Positions 35,082 to 44,606 of a stretch of 64,000 nt of DNA are shown in pieces. Made by a program: the position numbers and the translations under genes. The notes below the pieces were generated by a model. That model ran no database searches, was not told where the DNA came from, and was given only the letters and a program-made list of their open reading frames with translations. Source of the stretch: Brucella tritici (GTDB taxonomy: Bacteria > Pseudomonadota > Alphaproteobacteria > Rhizobiales > Rhizobiaceae); assembly GCF_008932295.1 (NCBI RefSeq), contig NZ_WBWA01000001.1, positions 310,001 to 374,000 of the forward strand, given 5' to 3'. How positions within the stretch are numbered: position 1 is the first letter of the stretch; each line of letters begins with the position of its first letter.

Positions 35082-36137
35082 TTAGTTGGTGATGCCGAGC
35101 TTCTTGCAGCCTTCGGCATAACGGTCCACGCAGAGCGTGGCGGCGGGAACAATGTTCTTGTCGATGATTTCAGCCTTGAGGTTTTCAGCCGTCACGACCA
35201 CCGGAACGAAAAGCTTCGACGGCGTGTTGTAAAGCGTGGCTTCGGCCTTCGGGGTTTCACCGTTCAGAAGCTGGCCCGCGACGCGTGCGGCTTCTGCAGC
35301 AACAATTTCAGACGGCTTGTTGATCGTGTTGTACTGATCGCCCGAAATGATGAGCTGAAGTGCTGCAATCGTCGCATCATTGCCCGTGACCGGCGGAAGC
35401 GGATCGATGCCAGCCGCCTTCATGGCTGCAATGGCACCGCCTGCGGTGCCGTCATTGGCAGCCACAACGCCGACGATCTGGTCATTGAAGCGGGTGATCT
35501 GGCCGCTTGCCCACTGCTGAGCCTTGCTTGGTGCCCATTCAGGCGTATCATATTCGGCAAGCGTCTTGTAACCGCTGTCCTTCAGACCTGCGTGAATACC
35601 GTTCTTGATGAGGCCTGCTGCAGCATCGGTCGGCGAACCGTTGATCTGCAGAACGCCGCCCTTGTCACCCGCGACGCCCTTGTCCTTCAGGTGCTTTACC
35701 AGCGATTCCGCAATCGACTTGCCGATGGCTTCATTGTCGAACGACACGTAGAAATCAGAGGTCGCATCCGGGATCGGGCGGTCATAGGCAATGACCTTGA
35801 TATCCTGCGACTGGGCGAGTTTGACCAGCGATGCTGCCGCTGCGGTATCGACCGCGTCGAGCACGATCACTTTCGCACCTTGCGAAATGACCGAGTTGAA
35901 CTGCTGCTGCTGCTTGCTCGCATCGCCATCAGCATTGAGATAAAGCACCTTGCAGCTTTCACAGATTTTCTTCATCTCGGCGGCGAAGCCCGGATAATCG
36001 CGCTCCTCATAGCGCGTCGATGCCTGGTCTGGCATCAAAAAGCCGACCACTGCATCCTTCACTTCCGCCTGCGCATTGCCAGCGAACGACGATAACACCA
36101 CCGCAGCAAAAGCTGCCTTACCAAACATATTCTTCAT
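35082..36137 (-). CDS. Sugar/polyol ABC transporter periplasmic binding protein (XylF-like)
   Basis: A 351-residue exported protein. The signal peptide ends near AGNAQAEVK (residue 24). The mature part begins AVVGFLMPDQASTRYEERD, the ligand-pocket pattern of XylF-type binding proteins, with AYDRPIPDATSDFYVSFDN near residue 140 and VVAANDGTAGGAI near residue 235. Four cysteines (KKICESCKV near residue 72, ATLCVDRYAEGCKKL at the C-terminus) may form disulfides. GGGAGTGAG precedes the ATG. It is the first gene of the operon, divergent from the LacI regulator. Confidence 0.92.
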   Translation of the reverse strand: MKNMFGKAAFAAVVLSSFAGNAQAEVKDAVVGFLMPDQASTRYEERDYPGFAAEMKKICESCKVLYLNADGDASKQQQQFNSVISQGAKVIVLDAVDTAAAASLVKLAQSQDIKVIAYDRPIPDATSDFYVSFDNEAIGKSIAESLVKHLKDKGVAGDKGGVLQINGSPTDAAAGLIKNGIHAGLKDSGYKTLAEYDTPEWAPSKAQQWASGQITRFNDQIVGVVAANDGTAGGAIAAMKAAGIDPLPPVTGNDATIAALQLIISGDQYNTINKPSEIVAAEAARVAGQLLNGETPKAEATLYNTPSKLFVPVVVTAENLKAEIIDKNIVPAATLCVDRYAEGCKKLGITN

Positions 36138-36548
36138 GTCTCACTCCCATTGGGTTTTCAATTTTGTATTTTACGTAATCTTGCAGACAAACTTTATCTC
36201 GCTACTCCACCCCATATGTTCTCCCTATAGCGACCTCCAGTTCCCTGGAATTCCGGTATTCCGGCGCCGCATTGTTTTGCGGCGCACCAATCAAATCGAG
36301 CAATGCTGGCAGGGCTTGTTACGCATGAAGGGAAGCCTTTTTTCTGGCTTCAGCATGTGTGCACCGCTCCTCTCGGCATACAATCATGTTGCACCATCGA
36401 TAGTGCAGCATAACCATCGCTCAACATCTGGCATCTGGTCAAGGGGAAAAATGACAGAGGAATAAATCGGATTATGTCTTCCCCTACTTGCAGCGAACAC
36501 TATCGCACCGCTAAGATCGTGACCCAACCCAGACGAAAAGCAGGCCTG
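36138..36548. promoter_or_regulatory. Divergent control region of the pentitol operon and its LacI gene
   Basis: About 410 bases without a supported gene. It contains the palindrome at 36387-36410 (listed separately), AT-rich stretches near 36150-36190 suitable for the operon promoter, and AAGGGGAAAAATG near 36440 upstream of the regulator. Short open frames here lack family signals and I do not call them. Confidence 0.6.
36387..36410. promoter_or_regulatory. Candidate LacI-family operator
   Basis: TGTTGCACCATCGATAGTGC followed by AGCA: a 24-base palindrome with 20 symmetric positions and a central ATCGAT, the even-symmetry layout used by LacI/PurR proteins. It lies in the divergent gap next to the LacI-family gene. 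Confidence 0.55.
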
Positions 36549-37562
36549 ATGAGCAGCCCCCGGAAAGTAACCATCTACGATATATCGGAGCGAGCTGGTG
36601 TATCTGCATCAACCGTTGCTTCGGTTATGAATGGATCTTGGGAAAATCGAAGAATTACTAAAACAACAGCCGAACGAATTCGAGTAATAGCAGGTGAACT
36701 TGGCTATACTACCAACCTTCAGGCACGCGGATTGCGAATATCCAATTCCGGTATGATCGGCATGATCTTGCCGATGCTGGACAACCGATATTTCAGCTCC
36801 ATGGCCGCATCGTTTGAGACGGTAGCACGCTCACGGAATCTTATCCCCGTCGTAGCCAGCACATTACGCGACCCGCAACAGGAACGCGGCACTGTGGAAA
36901 CATTGATTGCCCACAATGTCGACGCCTTACTGATCGCGGGCGCAACCGATCCGGACAGTGTCGCCGAACTCTGTGAAAGGGCTCATCTGAAACATATAAA
37001 TGTGGATCTTCCCGGGAAGCACGGCGCATCCGTAATCAGTGATAACTATGAAGGCGCCCGCGTGCTGACGCGACAGATTGCCAGTCGCAGGTCACATCGA
37101 AAGGAAAACAGCTTCTACTTCATCGGTGGCGTGGATAGTGACCACAACACGCGTGCACGTGTGCGTGGATATCAGGATGAGCTGGCTGCGCTGAACATCC
37201 CCGTTCACCCCAACGCTATCATCACGAATGGATATGGTCCCAATACCGCCGCGATGACGATCCGCGATATTTATAACAAATTAAATGGGTTGCCAGAGGC
37301 ATTGTTCGTCAATTCGACGAGCCCGTTTGAGGGCGTCGTCAGTTTTCTCAAGACACTACCGGTTGATGAGGTTCGGGAGTGCTCCATCGGATGTTTTGAC
37401 TGGGACCCCTTCATCGAAGTTCTCCACTTCCCGGTTGTGATGGTCCGGCAAAATGTTCAGGCAATGATCGAACGCGCCTTTGAGCTTCTGGACGAGCCAG
37501 TTCAAACGAACAACCTGCCCGAAATGATACCGACGGAACTGATCGTTCCCCGCGATTTTTGA
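36549..37562 (+). CDS. LacI-family transcriptional regulator
   Basis: A 337-residue repressor with an N-terminal helix-turn-helix, VTIYDISERAGVSASTVASVMNG, near residues 6-28, a hinge helix and a periplasmic-binding-protein-like effector domain (SGMIGMILPMLDNRYFSSM near residue 65). ATG 36549 places the HTH at the usual distance from the N-terminus and follows AAGCAGG; ATG 36474 would add 25 residues. Divergent from the pentitol import operon, it probably represses it until a sugar or sugar phosphate is bound. Confidence 0.9.
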   Translation: MSSPRKVTIYDISERAGVSASTVASVMNGSWENRRITKTTAERIRVIAGELGYTTNLQARGLRISNSGMIGMILPMLDNRYFSSMAASFETVARSRNLIPVVASTLRDPQQERGTVETLIAHNVDALLIAGATDPDSVAELCERAHLKHINVDLPGKHGASVISDNYEGARVLTRQIASRRSHRKENSFYFIGGVDSDHNTRARVRGYQDELAALNIPVHPNAIITNGYGPNTAAMTIRDIYNKLNGLPEALFVNSTSPFEGVVSFLKTLPVDEVRECSIGCFDWDPFIEVLHFPVVMVRQNVQAMIERAFELLDEPVQTNNLPEMIPTELIVPRDF

Positions 37563-37689
37563 ATTGCTTTAGAATAAAACGCCCCATACGAGGCTTTTTC
37601 TCGATTGTCTTTTCACCTTTAGCCTGCCGCGCCACGGTATTTCCTTTGCGGCGCAAACGATCTGGATCAGGGCTGCGAAAGTGGCGTGG

Positions 37690-38685
37690 TCAGACGGCCG
37701 GTTTCATAGAGGCCGCTCCGTCTTCTATCCTATTCGTATCCTCGGAAACATCATCAAGAAAGCTCACTGTAGGAACGAAGAACAGAGAGCCCGTTACTGC
37801 ACGACTGAAATCGAGAATATGGTCATAGGTTCCAGGCGGGTTGCCAATGAACATATTCTCCAGCATTTTTTCGATACGTGACGGCGAGCGGGCGAAACCG
37901 ATAAAATACGTTCCGAACTCGCCTTTTCCAATCTCGCCAAAAGGCATGTTGTCACGCACAATTTGCAGCTGCTCTCCATTCTCTTCAATGTTCGTCAGAA
38001 CATTGTGCGCGTAAGGTTTCTTTTGCTCATCGCGTTGCTCAATGTCGGAAAGCTTGTGTCGGCCTATTATATTCTCCTGTTCCTCAACTGAGACTTTGTT
38101 CCAGCTATCGAGGTCATGAAGATACTTCTGGACGATCACGTAGCTACAGCCGGAAAATCCCGCATCCTCATTGCCGATGAGAGTCGCGGACAGGGCGGCC
38201 TGATCCACAGGGTTTTCCGTACCGTCAACAAACCCCAGAAGATCGCGATCATCGAAGAATTTGAAGCCGTGCACCTCATCGACTACCGCAACATGCCCCG
38301 AAAGCCGTGATATGATATGGGTGGCCAGTTCAAAACACTGGTCCATACTGTCTGCGCGTATGTGAAAAAGAATATCACCCGGTGTCGATACAGCGTTATG
38401 GACACCGCGGATTTCGCGAAATGCATGCAGTTCCTTTGGCTTTGGTGATCCAAAGAGCCTATCCCACGCTTCTGACCCAAAACCGGTTACGCAGGAAAGC
38501 TGTCCGTTCAACCGCCGAAAGCCAACTCCTCGCACTAGGCTTGAAAGGTCCGCGCACAATCCCCGCACCGTCCGCTCTGCTTCGGCGCCTTCATTGATCG
38601 TCACGACCAGAAAGATTGCAGCTCTCGTCAGTTTTCCGACAACAGACTGCGAAACGGGAAGTGAAGAAATACCGTCTGTGGTCAT
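37690..38685 (-). CDS. DyP-type haem peroxidase
   Basis: A 331-residue dye-decolourising peroxidase of the cytoplasmic YfeX-like class, with no Tat signal. The family motif GFVDGTENP (residues 151-159) supplies the distal catalytic Asp154, and the proximal haem ligand is His227 in KKPYAHNVL. The C-terminal GTYFIGFARSPSRIEKML is also typical. It uses hydrogen peroxide to oxidise organic substrates or possibly porphyrinogens. It is monocistronic, convergent with the LacI gene and 118 bases upstream of a DUF3422 gene. Confidence 0.92.
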   Translation of the reverse strand: MTTDGISSLPVSQSVVGKLTRAAIFLVVTINEGAEAERTVRGLCADLSSLVRGVGFRRLNGQLSCVTGFGSEAWDRLFGSPKPKELHAFREIRGVHNAVSTPGDILFHIRADSMDQCFELATHIISRLSGHVAVVDEVHGFKFFDDRDLLGFVDGTENPVDQAALSATLIGNEDAGFSGCSYVIVQKYLHDLDSWNKVSVEEQENIIGRHKLSDIEQRDEQKKPYAHNVLTNIEENGEQLQIVRDNMPFGEIGKGEFGTYFIGFARSPSRIEKMLENMFIGNPPGTYDHILDFSRAVTGSLFFVPTVSFLDDVSEDTNRIEDGAASMKPAV

Positions 38686-38804
38686 GCTCGCTCCATCTCG
38701 GCAAAATGTGAGTTTCCAGGCTTAAGCAACCGCTCATCTATGCTTACTTCGAAGTCAAACTTCCGCCAAACGATATCCAACCTGCAACGAAAACTGTTCC
38801 CTCA

Positions 38805-40046
38805 TCAGAGATGGGTTAGTTTTTTTGCCCGGCGCACAAGGTACCACACGGCAAGAATGATGACCGGGAAGCCTGCCAATGTCAGGAATGTCTTCATGCC
38901 GGAGATCGCCTCAACATGGCCGAGGCTTTCCAGAAGCGTCTTGTAGAGACCGATGGCGTAATAGCTGATGGCGACGATTGAGAACCCCTCGACTGCTTCT
39001 TGCAGCTTGGTCTGCACCTGCACGCGCCTTTCCATCGATTCCAGCAATTGCAGGTTTTGCTGTTCCAGTTCAACCTGAACCGATGTCCGCAACAAATCGC
39101 TGGCGCGCGAGACACGGGTTGCCGAGTTTTCGATGCGTTTGCTGGCTTGCGCGCAAAACCTGATAGCGGGGCGGAAACGACGCTCGATGAATACGCCGAG
39201 CCTCTGATAACCGTCGACGTGCTGTTCACGCAATTCGGCAAGCCGCGCAAACACGAGTTCTGAATAGGCTGCAGTTGCACTGAAGCGCTCACCCGTATTG
39301 ACCGATACGTCGAGAATTTCGCTGGCAAGCTGTGCCAAATCCTTGAGAAGACGTTCCTGCTGGTGGGCTTCTTTGCCAAGCGCATCAACGATTGTTTGCA
39401 ACCGGGTCTCGAACACGGAACAGCGCGTGAAAGTGTCCTGCGCCAGTGGCAGGCTGATCAGCGCCATAAGTCGGTAATCTTCGATTTCAAGCAATCGCCG
39501 AGCCATACGTCCGGTCCGGAATGCATTGAGATTATGGTTGAGCAGGACGAAGCGCGTCGCGTTGGCCTCGTTGAATCGGAACGTTGACCAGATTTCAGCA
39601 TCGCAATTGCCTATGGCAGAAACCGCAACATCCGTATCCGTCTCCGCACCGAGCATAAGCTTCGCATCATGCGTACCCGCGAGACCAACGACAATTTCAA
39701 TGGAATTGATGCGCTGTCCCGGCATTTCATTGACGAGCTTGATCCAGATTTCTTCTCTGAGCGGAATGGCATTGTAGTCGCCGCTCCATTGAATGACATA
39801 GGTAAGCGATACAAACTCGGCGTGAATTTCCCACTTGATGCGACCGCTCGTCGTTTGCGCAATGCCACTTTTGCCGTCGCTCGTATTCGTCAAACCAAGC
39901 TTTAAAAGAGTATCGGGAGCATGTGTGGCCTCATTGCCGACGAAAAAAGCTTCGTGCCAGACCACCGCCGGAGCATCGAAATAAATCGATGGACGCGAGT
40001 GAAGCTCGTCGTTGAGAACGCCACGCCACGGATAATCTTTGGTCAT
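38805..40046 (-). CDS. DUF3422 family membrane protein
   Basis: A 413-residue protein of the DUF3422 (COG4949) family. The N-terminal VLNDELHSRPSIYFDAP matches the family start ELHxRP, which is why I choose ATG 40046 over a TTG at 40085. The C-terminus has a hydrophobic segment FLTLAGFPVIILAVWYLVRR (about 390-409) followed by a basic tail, and the central part is rich in helical heptads (residues 215-350), so it is probably a membrane-anchored coiled-coil protein. No function is known. It is 84 bases downstream of the ThDP enzyme gene and could be the last gene of that operon. Confidence 0.82.
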   Translation of the reverse strand: MTKDYPWRGVLNDELHSRPSIYFDAPAVVWHEAFFVGNEATHAPDTLLKLGLTNTSDGKSGIAQTTSGRIKWEIHAEFVSLTYVIQWSGDYNAIPLREEIWIKLVNEMPGQRINSIEIVVGLAGTHDAKLMLGAETDTDVAVSAIGNCDAEIWSTFRFNEANATRFVLLNHNLNAFRTGRMARRLLEIEDYRLMALISLPLAQDTFTRCSVFETRLQTIVDALGKEAHQQERLLKDLAQLASEILDVSVNTGERFSATAAYSELVFARLAELREQHVDGYQRLGVFIERRFRPAIRFCAQASKRIENSATRVSRASDLLRTSVQVELEQQNLQLLESMERRVQVQTKLQEAVEGFSIVAISYYAIGLYKTLLESLGHVEAISGMKTFLTLAGFPVIILAVWYLVRRAKKLTHL

Positions 40047-40169
40047 CGGGGAGCGGTCCCATCCGGTTTTCAAGACTGATTGCAAAGAATGAAAGTTTTC
40101 AGCGGCAGTAGCCTATTACGGCCAGCCGATCGATCAAAGGCATTTTTTGTGCTCACTGTTCCGGGTAGC

Positions 40170-41756
40170 TCAGCCCATCATCGCGTTGATGAGATACGGG
40201 CCGTCATGCGCGATTGCTTCTTCAAAGGCATCGCGCAATTCTTCAAGCGTGGTGACGGTTTTCGCCATAACGCCAAAGGATTGTGCAAGGCCGGCCCAGT
40301 CGATGGCAGGCTTGTCCAGCGATAGCATGGAATGCGCCGTCTCGCCCGGATTGGCGCCAACCTTGGCATATTCGCCCAGCAGGATTTCATATTTCCGATT
40401 GTTCAGAAGTACGGTTGTACAGGGCAGATTTTCACGCGCCTGCGTCCACAGAGATTGCATCGTATAGGCGGCAGAGCCGTCTGCCTGAAGTGATACAATT
40501 CGCCGTTCACTCTCGCCGTTTTCGGCTGCACCAATCGCAGCACCAGTTGCCATCGGCAACCCGCCGCCAATGGCTCCGCCCACCATCGTCATCCATTGAC
40601 AAGGGGCCATGCTGGCGATGCGAGACGGAAAGCCCGCACCCTGCGTCAGGGATTCATCGGAGATGATCGCATTTTCCGGCATCAGGGAACAAACAATTTC
40701 CGCCAGGCCATCAGACGTGATGCGGCCTTCGACCTCTGTAAACGGGCGCGCAACCACCGGCGGGCTGCACGGTTCGATTTCCAGTCTGCTGGCCAGAGCC
40801 TGCAACGCAGCAATGGCATCCTGCTCGGGACGCGAAAGGTGAAATACTTCGGCATCGGTCCGGGTGACACGGCTGGGACGTCCCGGATAGAGGAAGAAAG
40901 CAGTCGGCGGCGGGCAATTGACCAGAATGACGTGGTCATAGGGAGCGAGCGCTTCCAGCGCAACATCGACAACATAAGGCACGCGCGGGATTGCCATCCG
41001 CCCGCGCCCGACAGGAACCAGCCCGGCAAGCTGGCTTATCCGCAAATCGATACCTGCCTGCTGCAAACCCGCCAGCAGCGGCTGCGCCTCAACCCCAAGT
41101 GCCGCACTTCCAAGAACCATCACGACGCGCCCGCCACTGCGGCACGCCGCGACAGCGCGATCAATCTGCAAGGGCGATGGGCTCTGCGGCTCGATATCAG
41201 GCAGGATACCACCCACCTTGCCGCCCTCATTCCATGAAACATCGGCAGGCAGGATTAACGAAGCGACATGGCCGTTATCAGCGCGCGCAGCCTGAATCGC
41301 ACGTGCCGCATCCGCACCTATGCTTGCCGGTGAGGCGGAATAGGCAACCCAGTCAGAGCAGGTTTCAGCCAGCGAAACCACATCGGCCGTCAGCGGACTG
41401 TCGAAAGCGACATGCGGGACAGCATGATCGCCGACGATATTGACGATACCTGCACCCGCGCGACGTGCATTGTGCAGATTGGCAATACCGTTGGCGAGCC
41501 CAGGGCCGCAATGCAGCAATGTCGATGCCGGTTTTCCGGTGACGCGGAAATATCCGTCGGCCATGCCCGTCACAACGTTTTCCTGCAAGCCCAGCACGCA
41601 ACGAATGCCCGGAATACGGTCAAGCGCCGATACGAAATGCATCTCGCTCGTTCCCGGATTGGCAAAGCAGGTGGTCACATCCCCGGCGATCAGGGTGTGC
41701 ACAAGCGCTTCAGCACCGATCAGATAAGGATCGTCGTTGGGAGGTGTGTTCGACAT
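40170..41756 (-). CDS. ThDP-dependent acetolactate synthase/benzoylformate decarboxylase-like enzyme
   Basis: A 528-residue enzyme of the acetohydroxyacid synthase/decarboxylase superfamily. The ThDP-activating Glu is E59 in LGLQENVVTGMADGYFR; the ThDP/Mg motif spans ADGS (425-428) to LLNN (450-453). The overall layout (PYR, central, PP domains) is complete, and the protein lacks the C-terminal tail of biosynthetic IlvB. ATG 41756 is preferred over GTG 41768. It is the distal gene of the amino-acid importer operon, so it is more likely catabolic, acting on a 2-oxo acid derived from the imported compound by the FAD oxidases encoded nearby, than a valine-pathway enzyme. Reaction is inference. 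Confidence 0.87.
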   Translation of the reverse strand: MSNTPPNDDPYLIGAEALVHTLIAGDVTTCFANPGTSEMHFVSALDRIPGIRCVLGLQENVVTGMADGYFRVTGKPASTLLHCGPGLANGIANLHNARRAGAGIVNIVGDHAVPHVAFDSPLTADVVSLAETCSDWVAYSASPASIGADAARAIQAARADNGHVASLILPADVSWNEGGKVGGILPDIEPQSPSPLQIDRAVAACRSGGRVVMVLGSAALGVEAQPLLAGLQQAGIDLRISQLAGLVPVGRGRMAIPRVPYVVDVALEALAPYDHVILVNCPPPTAFFLYPGRPSRVTRTDAEVFHLSRPEQDAIAALQALASRLEIEPCSPPVVARPFTEVEGRITSDGLAEIVCSLMPENAIISDESLTQGAGFPSRIASMAPCQWMTMVGGAIGGGLPMATGAAIGAAENGESERRIVSLQADGSAAYTMQSLWTQARENLPCTTVLLNNRKYEILLGEYAKVGANPGETAHSMLSLDKPAIDWAGLAQSFGVMAKTVTTLEELRDAFEEAIAHDGPYLINAMMG

Positions 41757-41795
41757 GGCTCTACTCACTGTTGTGTCAGCGAAGACGCGACTGGA

Positions 41796-42398
41796 TCAAT
41801 AAGGATTGGTCGCTGCGACTTGCGGCAATGCCGAAAACGCATCGAACCATGCTGCAACTTTTGGAAAGTCGCCCCGCCAGCTCAATTCTGGAATACGATT
41901 GTCGATAAAAGCAAGGGGCACGAAGATAGAAATAGCGCCTATATCATGACGTCCACTGAGATGATCGGGCCGCGTTTCGAGCCATGTCAGAGTATCGATA
42001 ATTTTCGATGCCCATGCATTCCGCCATTGCTGCCATTGCAGTTCACTGGGGCGCAGGCCGATCTCGTAGCGTAATTGTAGTGCAGCGTCGCACATGGAGT
42101 CACCCAGCGCCTGATCGCGCAGGTTACGCCAGCGTTCGTCACCGCGACCGATCAGCTTGCCTTTGGCAAAATCGTTCAGATACTCGCAGATCACCGGACT
42201 GTCGAAGAGCGCTTCCCCCTCGTCGGTCACCAGCATGGGAATCTGGCCGGACGGGTTGAGCTTGCGGAACTCCGGGTCACGCAGCATCAGATTGCCCTTG
42301 CCGGCAACCAGTTCGATCTTCTTCGAAATACGCAGAAAGCCTGCCAGAATGGTGACTTTGCGTACAAAAGGCGACAAGCCTGAATGGTGTAGCTTCAC
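41796..42398 (-). CDS. Glutathione S-transferase family protein
   Basis: A 200-residue GST-fold protein. The thioredoxin-like N-terminus has HHSGLSPFVRKV (Ser in the catalytic position), the cis-Pro region SGQIPMLV near residue 52, and the glutathione-binding LFDSPVICEYLND. The C-terminal helical domain includes the N-capping box region SIFVPLAFID. GTG 42398 is the start: GAGGAA lies six bases upstream, and longer versions run into the ATPase gene. It lies between the importer ATPase (10-base gap) and the ThDP enzyme, so a role in isomerising or detoxifying a pathway intermediate is possible. Confidence 0.87.
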   Translation of the reverse strand: MKLHHSGLSPFVRKVTILAGFLRISKKIELVAGKGNLMLRDPEFRKLNPSGQIPMLVTDEGEALFDSPVICEYLNDFAKGKLIGRGDERWRNLRDQALGDSMCDAALQLRYEIGLRPSELQWQQWRNAWASKIIDTLTWLETRPDHLSGRHDIGAISIFVPLAFIDNRIPELSWRGDFPKVAAWFDAFSALPQVAATNPY

Positions 42399-42408
42399 GT
42401 TGGTTTCC

Positions 42409-43194
42409 TCAAGCCCGCAGAGGTTCCGGCAGACGGAATTTGTCATGCCCGCGTAGAAATTCACGCGTGCGCTCCTGTTTGGGTGCCATCAAAACTTCGG
42501 CTGGCGTGCCCTGTTCATGGATCAACCCCTGATGCAGGAACACGACGCGATCTGCGACGTGATAGGCAAAGCCCAGCTCGTGCGTAACGATGACCATGGT
42601 TACGCGATCCCGGCTCAGCGAACGCATCACTTCCAGCACCTCGCCCACCAGCTCCGGATCAAGGGCTGAGGTGGCTTCGTCGAACAGCATGACCTGTGGA
42701 TCCATCGCCAAAGACCGGGCAATGGCAACACGCTGCTGCTGGCCGCCCGACAGGCGCGACGGATAAACGTCTGCTTTATCGGCGATGCCTACTCGCGCCA
42801 GTTCCTCGAGCGCACGTTCGCGCGCCTTTTCCTTGCTAACGCCTTTGACCTTTATAGGGGCGATAGCGATATTTTCAGCCACCGTCAGATGGGGAAACAG
42901 GTTGAACTGCTGAAACACCATGCCCACTTTCGTGCGGATAGCAGTCAGATCCTTTTCCCGATACTGAATGGCGCCGGATGCAGCCGCTCCAACCTGCGTG
43001 CCGTTGAGCCAGACGCGGCCTGCACCGGGAACTTCCAGGAGATTGAGACAACGCAGCAGCGTACTCTTGCCCGAACCGCTGGAGCCGAGCAGAACGACGG
43101 TCTCACCTTCATTAACGGTGAGGTCGATGGATTTGAGAACCTGCAGAGGACCAAAGCTTTTGCTAAGTCCTTCGACGCGGAGAACTTCCGTCAT
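42409..43194 (-). CDS. Polar amino acid ABC transporter ATP-binding protein (GlnQ/HisP-like)
   Basis: A 261-residue ATPase with Walker [11 protein letters not shown]-loop in [13 protein letters not shown], signature [17 protein letters not shown], Walker [15 protein letters not shown] and switch His in [13 protein letters not shown], all in the PAAT-family form. ATG 43194 begins [10 protein letters not shown]; an in-frame opening continues to 43392 inside the permease gene and is not used. Seven bases separate it from the upstream permease. It energises import with the two permeases and the binding protein of the same operon. Confidence 0.94.
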   Translation of the reverse strand: MTEVLRVEGLSKSFGPLQVLKSIDLTVNEGETVVLLGSSGSGKSTLLRCLNLLEVPGAGRVWLNGTQVGAAASGAIQYREKDLTAIRTKVGMVFQQFNLFPHLTVAENIAIAPIKVKGVSKEKARERALEELARVGIADKADVYPSRLSGGQQQRVAIARSLAMDPQVMLFDEATSALDPELVGEVLEVMRSLSRDRVTMVIVTHELGFAYHVADRVVFLHQGLIHEQGTPAEVLMAPKQERTREFLRGHDKFRLPEPLRA

Positions 43195-43201
43195 GGGACT
43201 G

Positions 43202-43867
43202 TTACCTCGCTGTATGAAGTCTGTCCTCAAGGCTTTTTGCAAGGACACTGAAGGGGACGATGACGATGATGAAAATGAGCGCCACGATCGTGAAGGTTTC
43301 GATGGGGCGATATTCGGTATCGGCGACCAGCTTGGCGTAATAGAGCAGATCGCCATATGCGACAGCAGATGCCACGGTAGTAAGCTTGGCAATCTCGATT
43401 GCGCGGTTGGTGAAGGCTGGCACCATGCGGCGGAATGCCTGCGGGATCACGATATAGATCAACTGCTGCATGCGCCGCATGCCGAGGGCGCGCGCGGCCT
43501 CGTATTGACCGACATGAATGGACTGCAAACCACTGCGGTAAATGTCGGCGCAATAGGCGATGTTGTAGATCGCAAATGATGCAATCGCCACGAAGAACGG
43601 GTTATTCTGCACGCCAAGCAGAATGGGCGCAAATGCCTGGAAGAAGAACAACTGGATCAGGATCGGTGTATTGCGGATCATCCCGACATAGATGGTTGCG
43701 GGATAGCGCAACCAACGGGACCTGGATGTCTTTGCCAGTCCAACCAGCAAGCCACCTGTCAGCCCTGCGGCCATCGTGGTCATCGTTAGCAACAAGGTGT
43801 TGAGCAGACCGCGCCAGAACAGTTCGTGATAGTTCAGCAGTATCTGGATATCGAAATATTCGCTCAT
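43202..43867 (-). CDS. Polar amino acid ABC transporter permease, second subunit
   Basis: A 221-residue inner-membrane permease of the HisM/GlnP family with about five hydrophobic segments. The EAA loop reads [25 protein letters not shown] near residue 122, and [12 protein letters not shown] near residue 66 is the family membrane motif. ATG 43867 (MSEYFD) is preferred over TTG 43870. It begins 14 bases after the first permease gene; the two paralogues form the heterodimeric channel. Confidence 0.93.
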   Translation of the reverse strand: MSEYFDIQILLNYHELFWRGLLNTLLLTMTTMAAGLTGGLLVGLAKTSRSRWLRYPATIYVGMIRNTPILIQLFFFQAFAPILLGVQNNPFFVAIASFAIYNIAYCADIYRSGLQSIHVGQYEAARALGMRRMQQLIYIVIPQAFRRMVPAFTNRAIEIAKLTTVASAVAYGDLLYYAKLVADTEYRPIETFTIVALIFIIVIVPFSVLAKSLEDRLHTAR

Positions 43868-43881
43868 CAAACCGCTCCCGA

Positions 43882-44547
43882 TCAGCGATCCGAAACGGCT
43901 AAACGCCGTTCGACATAATAGGTGAGAGATGAAGCGGCCGAGAAAAGGACAAAATAGATGGCTGCAACAACGGCGAAGGTTTCCAGGGGCCGATAGGTTT
44001 CAGCTGCAATGCGCGTCGCCTGAAAGGTGAGATCCTGAAAGGTAATTGCAGCTGCAAGCGATGTGGCTTTGACGAGATCGATCGTGGTGAGAAGAAACAC
44101 GGGCAACATGCGGCGTACGGCCTGCGGCAGGATGATCCAGCGCATGGCTTGTCCCCGCGTCATGCCAAGGCTTCCGGCAGCCTCATACTGGCCGGGCGGT
44201 ATCGAAATGATGCCGCCTCGAAACAGTTCCGCAAAATAGCCCGAGTTCTGAATTCCAAGCGCCAGCGTTGCGGCGACGAACGGTGATATTGGATGACCGA
44301 TGATGGCTGGCAGCGCGAAATAGGTCCAGAAGATCATGACCATCAGCGCCGATGAGCGCAGGATGTAGACAGCGGCTGTGCCTGTGCGTGCAACCACCCC
44401 ATTTTTGGACAGACGCATGAGCGCAAGTACGAGGCCAAAAGGGATAGCAATCGCCAGAGCGCTTGCGGACAGTTGCAAGGTACCGAGTACGCCTTCGATC
44501 AACAGACCCTTTTGACGCAGGACGGGTTCAAAGTTCCATTCATACAT
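43882..44547 (-). CDS. Polar amino acid ABC transporter permease, first subunit
   Basis: A 221-residue membrane permease, paralogous to the next gene. The EAA loop is YEAAGSLGMTRGQAMRWIILPQAVR near residue 122; the N-terminal membrane part contains LRSSALMVMIFWTYFALP in place of the more usual RxTPLLVQ. It follows the binding-protein gene by 59 bases. The substrate is a small amine or amino acid that I cannot name. Confidence 0.92.
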   Translation of the reverse strand: MYEWNFEPVLRQKGLLIEGVLGTLQLSASALAIAIPFGLVLALMRLSKNGVVARTGTAAVYILRSSALMVMIFWTYFALPAIIGHPISPFVAATLALGIQNSGYFAELFRGGIISIPPGQYEAAGSLGMTRGQAMRWIILPQAVRRMLPVFLLTTIDLVKATSLAAAITFQDLTFQATRIAAETYRPLETFAVVAAIYFVLFSAASSLTYYVERRLAVSDR

Positions 44548-44606
44548 AGAGGTACTCGGGTGCTTGACTATATTATTTCCAGCCGCGTGCGGTATCTGCG
44601 GAGGGA

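Noticed and set aside
35034-36095. A 353-codon plus-strand frame opposite the XylF-like binding protein
   Set aside because: Antisense shadow; the minus-strand gene has signal peptide and family motifs.
36076-36465. A 129-codon plus-strand frame in the pentitol divergent promoter
   Set aside because: No ribosome binding site, no domain, overlaps the start of the binding-protein gene and the candidate operator.
37565-37689. Terminator between the LacI and peroxidase genes
   Set aside because: Only weak, interrupted pairings are visible and no stem with a T run convinced me.
40170-41756. Biosynthetic acetolactate synthase (ilvB)
   Set aside because: No small subunit gene beside it and it is the distal gene of an amino-acid importer operon; the broader decarboxylase/synthase family is the safer call.
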